From JAJPJQ01 sp036522615 (lineage in GTDB: Bacteria > Desulfobacterota > Binatia > UBA9968): a DNA stretch of 47,550 nucleotides. The position numbers were made by a program, and so were the translations under genes. The DNA lies in NCBI GenBank assembly GCA_036522615.1, contig DATDFN010000088.1, positions 1-47,550 of the forward strand, written 5' to 3'. This document shows positions 14,986 to 21,444 of this stretch, in pieces; positions within the stretch are counted from its first letter, which is position 1; each line of letters begins with the position of its first letter. The notes under the pieces were generated by a model. That model did not search any database. It saw only the letters and a program-made list of their open reading frames with translations, and was not told the DNA's origin.

Positions 14986-15014
14986 TTGTTGTCGCTACGC
15001 CCTCCCTTTATACC
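14986..15014 (+). promoter_or_regulatory. Sigma-70-like promoter giving a probable leaderless mRNA
   Basis: TTGTTG (14986-14991), 17-base spacer, TATACC (15009-15014). Transcription should start about 7 bases on, at 15021-15023, which is the ATG of the receiver gene. There is no ribosome-binding site. Confidence 0.5.
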
Positions 15015-15022
15015 TGGTTATC

Positions 15023-15394
15023 ATGTCTGTGAACGTACTGCTCGTTGATGATGATGCAGGTTTCCGCAGGGCTGTGAGACGGTTGTCGGAGAAGGAAAAC
15101 ACTTTCAATCTCATCGGCGAGGCTGAAAACGGCGAACAAGCGCTTCGTCTCGATTACGAGCTCCAGCCGGAAATCATCTTTATGGACATCACCATGCCCA
15201 GATTGAACGGCCTGGAGGCGACGCGCCGAATCAAGGCGCGGCGTCCCGACGTGAAAGTGATCATTCTTTCCGTTCACGAAGAAGAGGCCTATCGGCGCGC
15301 CGCGACGGAAAGCGGGGCCGACGGGTTCGTCCTTAAGAAAACTATCCTCAGTGATCTTCACTCAACGATGAGAAGGGCGCATGTGAACGCATGA
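15023..15394 (+). CDS. Receiver-only response regulator (CheY-like)
   Basis: A 123-residue protein consisting only of a receiver domain. It has the acidic cluster VDDD (8-11), phosphoacceptor Asp55 in IIFMDITMPRLNG, a conserved Ser in ILSVHEE, and lysines in FVLKKTI. It has no output domain. It resembles the receiver half of NarL/FixJ regulators. Its own promoter and an upstream terminator make it monocistronic. A winged-helix protein lacking a receiver lies 55 bases downstream, which suggests a split regulator, but the two belong to different classes (NarL-like receiver, OmpR-like DNA-binding domain). Possible partners are the stressosome-linked kinase at 13275 or an unlinked kinase. Confidence 0.85.
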   Translation: MSVNVLLVDDDAGFRRAVRRLSEKENTFNLIGEAENGEQALRLDYELQPEIIFMDITMPRLNGLEATRRIKARRPDVKVIILSVHEEEAYRRAATESGADGFVLKKTILSDLHSTMRRAHVNA

Positions 15395-15432
15395 GGCCGC
15401 TTTCCGGCTTCGCGCGTCGAGAGGCGGTCGCA

Positions 15433-15438
15433 TAGAAT
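15433..15438 (+). promoter_or_regulatory. Candidate -10 box before the winged-helix gene
   Basis: TAGAAT (5 of 6 consensus) lies 11 bases before ATG 15450. No matching -35 box is seen at 16-18 bases upstream. If used, the mRNA leader would be only about 5 bases. Confidence 0.3.
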
Positions 15439-15449
15439 AGCGTCGCTGC

Positions 15450-15827
15450 ATGAACGATAAAGACCTAAAATTGTTGCGCCGCGGGACTCCGACGGCGCCG
15501 ATGCGCACGCTGCGGGCCGGGACGATCGAAATCAACCTCCAGCGCTCCTCCCTCACCGTCAACGGCAAGCCCATCAAGCTGACGACCAAGGAATTCGAGC
15601 TGCTGCGCGAGCTGATGGAGACGCGGGGCGAAGTTTTGAGCCGCGAATTTCTGCTCGAAAAGATCTGGGGCTACGGAAAGGCCTCCGAAGTCGACTCCCG
15701 GACGATCGACGTCCACATTCAGCGTTTGCGCCAGAAACTCGGGCCCGAAGGCGGCCATATCCTCACCGTAAAGAACGTCGGGTACCGCTTCGACATCTTC
15801 TACAACTGGATTAAGTTCGGCTCATAA
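15450..15827 (+). CDS. Stand-alone OmpR-type winged-helix DNA-binding protein
   Basis: A 125-residue protein. Residues 20-115 form the Trans_reg_C winged helix of OmpR/PhoB regulators: GTIEINLQRSSLTVNGKPIKLTTKEFELLRELM, then VLSREFLLEKIWG, then RTIDVHIQRLRQKLG and TVKNVGYRF. The normal receiver domain is absent, replaced by a 19-residue basic N-terminus. Such orphan DNA-binding domains can act constitutively or take signals from a separate protein. It sits between the receiver-only gene and the degenerate RsbT paralogue, so a role in the stress circuit is inferred. There is no ribosome-binding site of note before the ATG. Confidence 0.85.
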   Translation: MNDKDLKLLRRGTPTAPMRTLRAGTIEINLQRSSLTVNGKPIKLTTKEFELLRELMETRGEVLSREFLLEKIWGYGKASEVDSRTIDVHIQRLRQKLGPEGGHILTVKNVGYRFDIFYNWIKFGS

Positions 15828-15872
15828 CATCGCATCAGGTTTTTTTTCCTCTCGAATCAGGCGATCACTGGG

Positions 15873-15900
15873 TTGTGTACCTGCCGGCGCAACTTACAAT
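15873..15900 (+). promoter_or_regulatory. Sigma-70-like promoter giving a probable leaderless mRNA
   Basis: TTGTGT (15873-15878), 16-base spacer, TACAAT (15895-15900). The expected start site is 15907, exactly the GTG start codon of the next gene, which lacks a ribosome-binding site. Confidence 0.55.
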
Positions 15901-15906
15901 CGCCTG

Positions 15907-16356
15907 GTGAAGAAACGCGATCGTAAGAGCGCCGACGGCTTCACGCTCCACGGCCTCCCGCCCCGAAAGTCCCACCTTCAGCTCCTGACGTTTCAGCGCG
16001 GCGAAGCCCGCGTGCCGATCAACGGCAGCTCCGACATCGTCGCGGCGCGGAAGATGGGGACGCAGTTCGCTTCACGGCTCGGATTTTCCGCGACCGAAGT
16101 CGCGCTCATCGCCGCAATTGTCTCCGAGGTCGCGCGCATCATCACGCACGGCGCGGATCGCGGCTCGCTCACTTTCTCCGTCGTCGAGAATGGCGCGCGG
16201 CGCGGCCTCGAGGTTGTCGTTCGCCAAGGCATGCCGTCCCGCGCGGAGCCGGCGGCCGATGAGCTCTCATTGGTCGGCAAGCTTATGGATGAATTCACCA
16301 TCGTCAGTGCCGAAGAGAACGGCATGACCGTCAGACTAAAGAAATGGCGGCAATGA
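15907..16356 (+). CDS. Degenerate RsbT paralogue (predicted pseudokinase)
   Basis: A 149-residue protein that aligns along residues 36-148 with the RsbT at 12265 (VPINGSSDIVAARKMG...LGFSATEVALIAA...SVVENGARRGLEVVV...LMDEFTIVS...KKWR). The kinase motifs are lost: the N-box ELARN is EVARI (Ile78 for Asn50), the DDGPG box is RQGMP (106-110), and the GLGLSG lid is gone, with about 10 residues deleted. A 30-residue N-terminal extension is new. The reading frame is intact and has its own promoter, so this looks like a maintained binding protein, not a pseudogene. It could compete with RsbT for the stressosome or for the kinase's RsbU-N-like domain. Confidence 0.82.
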   Translation: MKKRDRKSADGFTLHGLPPRKSHLQLLTFQRGEARVPINGSSDIVAARKMGTQFASRLGFSATEVALIAAIVSEVARIITHGADRGSLTFSVVENGARRGLEVVVRQGMPSRAEPAADELSLVGKLMDEFTIVSAEENGMTVRLKKWRQ

Positions 16357-16383
16357 TAACGATCGATAACGACCGAGGTAAAC

Positions 16384-16506
16384 ATGAAGAAAAATATTCT
16401 CGTTGAAGACCGTCCGCCCGTTGAGAGCGAAGCTCTCCTTCTCTTCGCCCTTCCGCTCGCCGTCGCGCTGCTCGCAGGCATCACGATCGGCGTCATGCTC
16501 TGGTAA
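16384..16506 (+). CDS. 40-residue single-span membrane protein
   Basis: The frame reads MKKNILVEDRPPVESEA, then one hydrophobic helix (about residues 18-39) ending in GVMLW. A GAGG ribosome-binding site lies 6 bases before the ATG, and the gene starts 27 bases after the degenerate RsbT gene, so the two are likely co-transcribed. The N-terminal 17 residues would face the cytoplasm. I do not recognise a family. A small membrane anchor or modulator for the stress circuit is possible but unproven. Confidence 0.6.
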   Translation: MKKNILVEDRPPVESEALLLFALPLAVALLAGITIGVMLW

Positions 16507-16513
16507 TACTGCT

Positions 16514-16527
16514 CGTAAAATTTTACG
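16514..16527. promoter_or_regulatory. Perfect 14-base palindrome
   Basis: CGTAAAATTTTACG, 7 bases after the small membrane protein stop. It is not followed by a T-tract, so it is not a standard terminator, and it shares GTAAA/TTTAC arms with 10843-10886 and 14964-14981. Confidence 0.4.
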
Positions 16528-16690
16528 GCGAAAACATCCCGCCATCGACACCCCGAACAGCCCCAATGGGCATAGCCTAAGTGTCGGGATTGTCGTCATT
16601 ATGCGCTCATAGCGGCGGAATTAATAATATCCCGGGATTTCCCGTAGTCGCTTCAGGAATTTTCTACAAGCATCTACATGATTCTCCCTC

Positions 16691-16719
16691 TTACCGTAAC
16701 CGGAGCCCCACTTTATACT
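16691..16719 (+). promoter_or_regulatory. Candidate promoter of the EPS locus
   Basis: TTACCG (16691-16696), 17-base spacer, TATACT (16714-16719; 5 of 6 consensus). It is the best promoter candidate in the 296-base gene-free stretch 16507-16802, which otherwise holds the palindrome at 16514 and the hairpins at 16743-16786. Confidence 0.4.
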
Positions 16720-16742
16720 CCAATCATTCTGCCGCGCGCTTA

Positions 16743-16786
16743 CCCAGTTGAATCTGGGGGATGCCGCGCGGGAGAGGAAGCGCGGC
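16743..16786 (+). promoter_or_regulatory. Tandem hairpins in the 5' leader of the EPS locus
   Basis: CCCAG/CTGGG (16743-16747 with 16754-16758) and GCCGCGC/GCGCGGC (16763-16769 with 16780-16786) form two adjacent stems. The second loop, GGGAGAGGAA, is purine-rich with GGA motifs. The strong AAGGAGG site of the 72-residue ORF begins 3 bases later. A translational control element is likely; I cannot match it to a known riboswitch. Confidence 0.45.
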
Positions 16787-16802
16787 GTAAGGAGGTCCGT
16801 CC

Positions 16803-17021
16803 ATGCTGAAGCAAGTCGAGTTACAGGGAAAGCGATTCGAGTTCTGCTCGATCGATGGCGGACGCACGTGGTCCAGCGATCCGCGCGCGTTGGTCGCATA
16901 CCGGCGGCGGCGTGAGCGCGCAGGCGCCGATCTTCGAAAAAGTTTCGAACATATCGTCGACGACGTTGCCGAGCCGGAACCGGATTCCATCTGCGAGGTC
17001 AACGTGCAGTCCGACAAATGA
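16803..17021 (+). CDS. 72-residue protein of unknown function
   Basis: The frame starts MLKQVELQGKRFEFCSIDGGRTW, has a basic run AYRRRRERAG (residues 32-41) and an acidic end (IVDDVAEPEPDSICEVN). The ribosome-binding site is strong (AAGGAGG, about 8 bases before ATG), which supports real translation. I do not recognise the family. It lies between two structured RNA regions at the head of the EPS locus, so it might be a regulatory leader ORF or a small regulator of the antiterminator gene that follows. It is soluble, with no signal peptide. Confidence 0.6.
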   Translation: MLKQVELQGKRFEFCSIDGGRTWSSDPRALVAYRRRRERAGADLRKSFEHIVDDVAEPEPDSICEVNVQSDK

Positions 17022-17068
17022 ACGGCGATCGAGACCGGCGCGATCCGGCCGCGTAGGAAGCGAGAGTA

Positions 17069-17177
17069 CCCCGTGCTGGTTGCGGGGAGATACCGAGCCC
17101 GCCACCTGGAAAGCGGGCGCAAAATTAACGGCAGCATTAGTTGGATCGGTTCCTCCCGCCGAGCGGGTTGAGAACCG
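17069..17177 (+). promoter_or_regulatory. Structured RNA leader of the NusG-like gene (three hairpins)
   Basis: In the 170 bases between the 72-residue ORF and the NusG-like gene three stems can form: CCCCG/CGGGG (17069-17087), GCCCGC/GCGGGC (17097-17118) and a long one, CGGTTC...CCCGC cga GCGGG...GAACCG (17147-17177). The last ends 1 base before the AAGGGGG ribosome-binding site. There is no U-tract, so none is a plain terminator. LoaP-type antiterminators recognise RNA hairpins in such leaders, which makes this a candidate target site. Confidence 0.5.
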
Positions 17178-17191
17178 AAGGGGGCGAAGCC

Positions 17192-17770
17192 TTGCCAGTC
17201 GATGTGAAAGCAGATGAGGAGCGGCTGCTCTGGCAGATCGAGGAAGACGAAGAGGGCGCGATTGTTGGAGAAGCTAAATGGCACGCCCTTTGGACTCGCA
17301 GTCACTTCGAACAAATCGTACACGATCAGCTGCAAGCCAAAAATTTCGAGATGTTCCTGCCGAAGATCAACATCTGGTCGCGGCGCGGCGGTCTGCGCTG
17401 CTTGACCCAGGTGCCGCTTTTTCCGGGCTATCTTTTTATTCGCCATGCCATCGACAAACACAGCCATAACGAGATCTGCAAGACGCGAGGTCTAGTGCGG
17501 ATTCTCGGCGAGCGTTGGGACAGACTCGCCTCGATTCCCGAGAAGGAGATCGAAGGCATAAAAAGAGTTCTCGACAGCCGCCTACATGCCATGCCCCACG
17601 CCTATGTCCGCGAGGGGCAGCGGGTCCGCATCAGCCGCGGCCCTCTGAAGGACGTCGAAGGCATGCTTCTGAAAATCAAGCCGGAAAAAGGCCTCTTTGT
17701 TGTCTCCGTCGATCTGCTCCAGCGCAGCGTCGCCGTCGAGATCGACTGCACGCTCATCGTTGCCGCTTGA
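17192..17770 (+). CDS. NusG-like antiterminator (RfaH/LoaP/UpxY type)
   Basis: A 192-residue specialised NusG paralogue. The NGN domain (about residues 30-130) starts KWHALWTRSHFEQIVHDQLQAKNFEMFLPKI and contains VPLFPGYLFIRH. The C-terminal KOW domain is at 142-190 (VREGQRVRISRGPLKDVEGMLL). Such proteins bind RNA polymerase and suppress termination through long polysaccharide operons, which fits its place as the first enzyme-scale gene of this 30-kb locus. TTG 17192 is chosen: AAGGGGG lies 7 bases upstream. An earlier in-frame TTG (17141) sits beside the large hairpin and has no such site. Confidence 0.88.
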   Translation: MPVDVKADEERLLWQIEEDEEGAIVGEAKWHALWTRSHFEQIVHDQLQAKNFEMFLPKINIWSRRGGLRCLTQVPLFPGYLFIRHAIDKHSHNEICKTRGLVRILGERWDRLASIPEKEIEGIKRVLDSRLHAMPHAYVREGQRVRISRGPLKDVEGMLLKIKPEKGLFVVSVDLLQRSVAVEIDCTLIVAA

Positions 17771-17796
17771 GCGCGGAAGAAAAGGAAAGCTTCTTT

Positions 17797-19383
17797 ATGG
17801 ACGAACTTGAAAAAACCGGCGGCGCCGAACGCTTCTGGGCGATTTGGCAGCGGCGCAAAGGGCTCGCGATCACCGCGTTCGCCGCCGCGTTCGCGCTTTT
17901 GGTCGGAATCGCCGTCTTTCTTCCCGATATGTACACCTCGACGGCGACCGTGCTCGTCGACCAGGATCAGCTGGGCTCTCTCGTCCGCCCCACGGGGGCC
18001 AACGATGCCGACGTGCGGCAGCAAACGGTGGAGATGCGGCTCCAAACGATCAACCAGCAGGTCTTGAGCCGCGCCAGGCTCCAGGAAGTGATCGAGCGCC
18101 TTAACTTGTATCCGACCGATCGCGCGCGCGTTCCCATCGAAGAGCTCACCGAGCGGATGCGGCGCGACATCCGTCTCGATCTCAAGAATATCGAGCAGGA
18201 GCCCGGCAAACGATCCACGATCGCCTTCAACGTAAGCTACCGCGCGCGCGATCCGCGCACGGCGGCGCTCGTCGCGAACGCGCTGGCTTCGTTCTTTGTC
18301 GATCAGAACTGGCGCACGCGCGGCCAGCAGGCGACCGAGACGGCGGCCTTTTTCAAGGCGCAGCTCGACGACATGAAAAAGCAGATGGACGACAAAGAGC
18401 GGCGCCTCGCGAGCATGGGACGACTCGGGCCCGGCGGCGCGCCCGAATACCTCATTCCCTACGAGCGTCTCGGCGATCAGCTGCGCCTCAATATGGAACG
18501 GATTGCGCGGCTCAGCGATCGTAGGGAAGCGATCACGAAACAGCTTTCCGAGCTCGATCCGGGGGGCGATCCGCGGCAGAAAGCCGAGTACATCGCCAAG
18601 CTCAGGCGCGATCTGAACGAAATGCGCACGCGTTTGACGCCCGAGCACCCGGACGTCATCCGCGCCCAGGCCGAGATCGCCGCCATCGAGAGCGGCGCGG
18701 CGGACGCGAAGTTCAACGTCAAATCGCGCGGCGACGGCGGCTCGGACCCGACGATCCAAAGACTTCGAAACGACCTCCGCGAAGTCGACGCCGAGATTCA
18801 GCGGGCGAAACGCGAAGGCACCCAGATTCAAGGCGGCATCGGCGATTATCAGCGCAGGCTCGAGGCCGCGCGGACGGCGGAGTCGCGCGCGCCCGACGCG
18901 GTGCGCGACTATGAGACCACCAAAGAGCTCTACGTCGGCCTTTTGAAAAAATATGCCGACGCCCAGCAGGCGGAGCTGGTCGAGCAGAGCCAGAAAGGCG
19001 ACCGCTTCCGCATTCTCGACACGGCGCTGCCTCCGAAGGCGCCCTCCGCGCCGAACCGGCTCATCCTCAAGCTGCTCAGTTTTATGCTGGCCCTCGGCTT
19101 CGCCGTAGGCGTAGTTCTACTGGCCGAGCGCATCGACACATCGTTCCACTCGGTCGACAGTCTGCGGGGCTTCACGCGCGTGCCGGTGCTGGCGAGTATC
19201 CGGCGCATCCAAACCGAGAAGGACCGCTGGCGCGATCGCCGCGCGATCGGGTTCAAACTCGCCGCGGCGACGGCGGTCTTGGCACTTGTCGTCGCCTTCT
19301 CTTATTACTTCGCGCGCAACAACGAAGGCGTCGTCTACATGCTGAGCCGCGGCCCGCGCTCAGTTGCAACGTCCGCCCAGTAA
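17797..19383 (+). CDS. Wzz-like chain-length / polysaccharide co-polymerase protein
   Basis: A 528-residue inner-membrane protein. Membrane helices lie at about 22-44, 422-442 and 485-505. The periplasmic region between the first two holds the Wzz domain (STATVLVDQDQLGSLVRP...) and long coiled coils, including a GNVR-like part. The proline-rich motif PPKAPSAPNRL precedes the second helix, as in Wzz/GumC proteins. The architecture matches the chain-length determinant of XrtA-type EPS loci. It probably sets polymer length together with the CpsD-like kinase. ATG 17797 follows AAAGGAA; the longer open frame upstream overlaps the NusG-like gene and is spurious. Confidence 0.9.
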   Translation: MDELEKTGGAERFWAIWQRRKGLAITAFAAAFALLVGIAVFLPDMYTSTATVLVDQDQLGSLVRPTGANDADVRQQTVEMRLQTINQQVLSRARLQEVIERLNLYPTDRARVPIEELTERMRRDIRLDLKNIEQEPGKRSTIAFNVSYRARDPRTAALVANALASFFVDQNWRTRGQQATETAAFFKAQLDDMKKQMDDKERRLASMGRLGPGGAPEYLIPYERLGDQLRLNMERIARLSDRREAITKQLSELDPGGDPRQKAEYIAKLRRDLNEMRTRLTPEHPDVIRAQAEIAAIESGAADAKFNVKSRGDGGSDPTIQRLRNDLREVDAEIQRAKREGTQIQGGIGDYQRRLEAARTAESRAPDAVRDYETTKELYVGLLKKYADAQQAELVEQSQKGDRFRILDTALPPKAPSAPNRLILKLLSFMLALGFAVGVVLLAERIDTSFHSVDSLRGFTRVPVLASIRRIQTEKDRWRDRRAIGFKLAAATAVLALVVAFSYYFARNNEGVVYMLSRGPRSVATSAQ

Positions 19384-19394
19384 TCGAGTCGCCC

Positions 19395-20423
19395 ATGTAT
19401 TTGAACTTCTACGGACTCGAACGAAAGCCTTTCAATCCGACCCCGGATCCGAGGTTTCTCTACCTGACGCCGAGTCATCGCGAGGCACTGGCGCAGATCC
19501 TTTACGGGGTCCAGGAGGGTAAAGGCTTTATCGTGCTGACGGGAGAAGTCGGAACCGGCAAGACGACCCTGATCCAGACGCTGCTGCGCCGGCTCGACGA
19601 GAAAACCGAGGTCGCCTACATCTTCAATTCGAAGCTGCCGTTCGACGCGCTGGTGGAATACATGCTGCGGGATTTCGGCATCTCGGAAAATTTCTCCTCG
19701 ATGCCGCAGCGGCTGTTCGCGCTGAACAATTTCTTGATCGAGCGCAGGCGCTCCGGGCAGAACACGGTGCTCATTATCGACGAAGCGCAGAATCTCGATG
19801 CGGCGGCGCTGGAGCAGGTCCGCCTGCTGTCGAACTTCGAGACCGCGACGGAAAAGCTGTTGCAGATTTTTCTCGCGGGGCAGCCGGAGCTCCAGTCCAA
19901 GCTCGATTTGCCCGAGCTCAGGCAGCTGAAGCAGCGGATCTCGCTGCGCTGCGTCATCCGCCCGCTCACTCCCGACGAAACGCGCGATTACGTCCAGCAC
20001 CGCCTGCGCATCGCCGGCGGGCGCCGGGTGGATATCTTCAGCGACGCCGCGCTGCAGCGCATCGCGCGCTACGCAAGCGGCATCCCGCGTCTCGTCAATA
20101 TCGTCTGCGACCACGCGCTTCTTTTCGGCTATGCCGAGCAGAAGCGGCGCATCGATCAGGAAACGATCGACCAGGTGATCGCCTACATCGAACAAGGCGC
20201 GCGCCCGCAGCAGGCGCGGAGGAGCCGTTTGGGCGGCGGCTGGTCCCTCGTCAAGGCGCAGTTTCACTGGATTTCCGGAGCGCTGGCAACGCTTCTGTTG
20301 CTGGCCTTCGTATTTCTCGCCTTGAGATTCAACGCGATGGAGGATTTCTTCTCGCTGCACGTGGAGAACTATATCGTCGAAGTCCTGCGCTCGGTCTTCA
20401 GCATCTTTGCGATGATCACGTGA
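19395..20423 (+). CDS. ExeA/GspA-like AAA ATPase with C-terminal membrane helix
   Basis: A 342-residue ATPase starting MYLNFYGLERKPFNPTPDPRFLYLT, the usual ExeA-type opening. Walker A is TGEVGTGKTT (49-58) and Walker B VLIIDEAQN (125-133), with a sensor region around GIPRLVNIVCDHALL (about 231-245). A single hydrophobic helix at about 293-315 anchors it to the membrane. The family includes the XrtA-associated ATPase found beside Wzz and tyrosine-kinase genes in EPS loci, where its exact role is not known. It lies 11 bases after the Wzz-like gene and 36 before the kinase. Confidence 0.88.
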   Translation: MYLNFYGLERKPFNPTPDPRFLYLTPSHREALAQILYGVQEGKGFIVLTGEVGTGKTTLIQTLLRRLDEKTEVAYIFNSKLPFDALVEYMLRDFGISENFSSMPQRLFALNNFLIERRRSGQNTVLIIDEAQNLDAAALEQVRLLSNFETATEKLLQIFLAGQPELQSKLDLPELRQLKQRISLRCVIRPLTPDETRDYVQHRLRIAGGRRVDIFSDAALQRIARYASGIPRLVNIVCDHALLFGYAEQKRRIDQETIDQVIAYIEQGARPQQARRSRLGGGWSLVKAQFHWISGALATLLLLAFVFLALRFNAMEDFFSLHVENYIVEVLRSVFSIFAMIT

Positions 20424-20459
20424 CCGGGGTCGGAACGAAAGCGAGGTCATAAAGAAACC

Positions 20460-21431
20460 ATGAGTAAATTTTTCGAAGCGCTGGAACAAGCGGAGCAGGA
20501 GCGGCTCCGGCAGGAGCGCACTGAGCAGCGTCAAAACGGCGAAGCCCGGACGGCCGCCGAGAGCGCCGCGCCTGTCGCCAAGAGTGTCGAGGAGAAGGTC
20601 GCGAAGCCGCGGCCGGTTCGCGAGCCCGTCGCGCCGCCGAGATGGACCTTGCACGGGCAAACGCACGCCGGAGCGCTGGAGGATCATCTGGTTACCCTCC
20701 TCAGTCCGGCGACGGCCGACGCCGAGCAGTACAAGACGCTCACCTGCGCCGTCGAGGAAGCGCACAGCAACAGCAATTTGAAAGTTGTCGGCATTACGAG
20801 CCCAGGCGCGGGCGAGGGAAAAACGCTGACATCGATCAATATGGCGGCGACTCTGGCGCAGACGCCTGAGAACCGCGTTCTGCTCATCGACGGCGACCTT
20901 CGCGAGCCTTCGGTCGCGCGGCATTTCGGCCTGGATAATTTCGACGGTCCGGGCTTCATCGAGGCGATTCAGGATCAGGCCCTCAGTCTCCAAGACGTCG
21001 AGAGGGCGTTTCCGACGTACAACCTGACGATCGTCACCGCGGGTCAGGCGCTCGAATCGCCGTACGAGGCGCTCAAGTCGCAGCGCGCCGAAGCGCTCAT
21101 CGAGGAGGCCCGGGGGCGCTACGACTACATCGTGGTCGATACTCCCCCGGTCATCCCCGTTCCCGACTGCCGGGTGATCGCGCGCTGGGTCGAAGGCTTC
21201 CTCGTCATCGTGGCCGCGCACCAGACGCCGAAAAAGCTCCTCGAAGAGACCCTGAACGCGCTGGAGCCGAACAAAGTGCTGGGGCTCGTCTTCAACCGCG
21301 ACGATTTCCCCCTGGCGGATTATTACGGCTACCGCTACGCGTACGGAAATTACGGCCGGCGCAACCGCAGACAAATGAATGAGCGTCTTGTGCGGAAAAT
21401 GGCGCCGTCCAGACTTTCGGCCGAATCGTGA
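20460..21431 (+). CDS. CpsD/CapB-type tyrosine autokinase
   Basis: A 323-residue cytoplasmic BY-kinase. Residues 1-60 are a charged, helical segment. Walker A is SPGAGEGKT (114-122), Walker A' LLIDGDLR (141-148) and Walker B YIVVDTPPV (about 223-231). The C-terminus carries the tyrosine cluster YYGYRYAYGNYG (about 287-298), the autophosphorylation tail expected of this family. It would be activated by the Wzz-like protein and its phosphorylation cycle would control polymerisation. There is no transmembrane part, so this is the split (Wzc-like functions in two proteins) arrangement. Confidence 0.92.
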   Translation: MSKFFEALEQAEQERLRQERTEQRQNGEARTAAESAAPVAKSVEEKVAKPRPVREPVAPPRWTLHGQTHAGALEDHLVTLLSPATADAEQYKTLTCAVEEAHSNSNLKVVGITSPGAGEGKTLTSINMAATLAQTPENRVLLIDGDLREPSVARHFGLDNFDGPGFIEAIQDQALSLQDVERAFPTYNLTIVTAGQALESPYEALKSQRAEALIEEARGRYDYIVVDTPPVIPVPDCRVIARWVEGFLVIVAAHQTPKKLLEETLNALEPNKVLGLVFNRDDFPLADYYGYRYAYGNYGRRNRRQMNERLVRKMAPSRLSAES

Positions 21432-21444
21432 GGAACACGCCGAT

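Noticed and set aside
15907..16356. RsbT paralogue as a pseudogene
   Set aside because: The frame is complete, a good promoter precedes it, and similarity is kept over the whole fold while only the ATP-binding motifs are changed; a maintained pseudokinase fits better.
16514..16527. CGTAAAATTTTACG as a terminator
   Set aside because: The stem is AT-rich with no loop and no T-tract follows; it is listed as a palindrome only.
16507..17191. Known riboswitch (c-di-GMP or cobalamin) before the EPS genes
   Set aside because: I looked for the conserved core sequences of these classes and did not find them; the hairpins are reported as unclassified leader structure.
17515..17796. Longer open frame before the Wzz-like gene
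   Set aside because: It overlaps the NusG-like gene in another frame and has arginine/proline-rich shadow composition; ATG 17797 with AAAGGAA fits the family.
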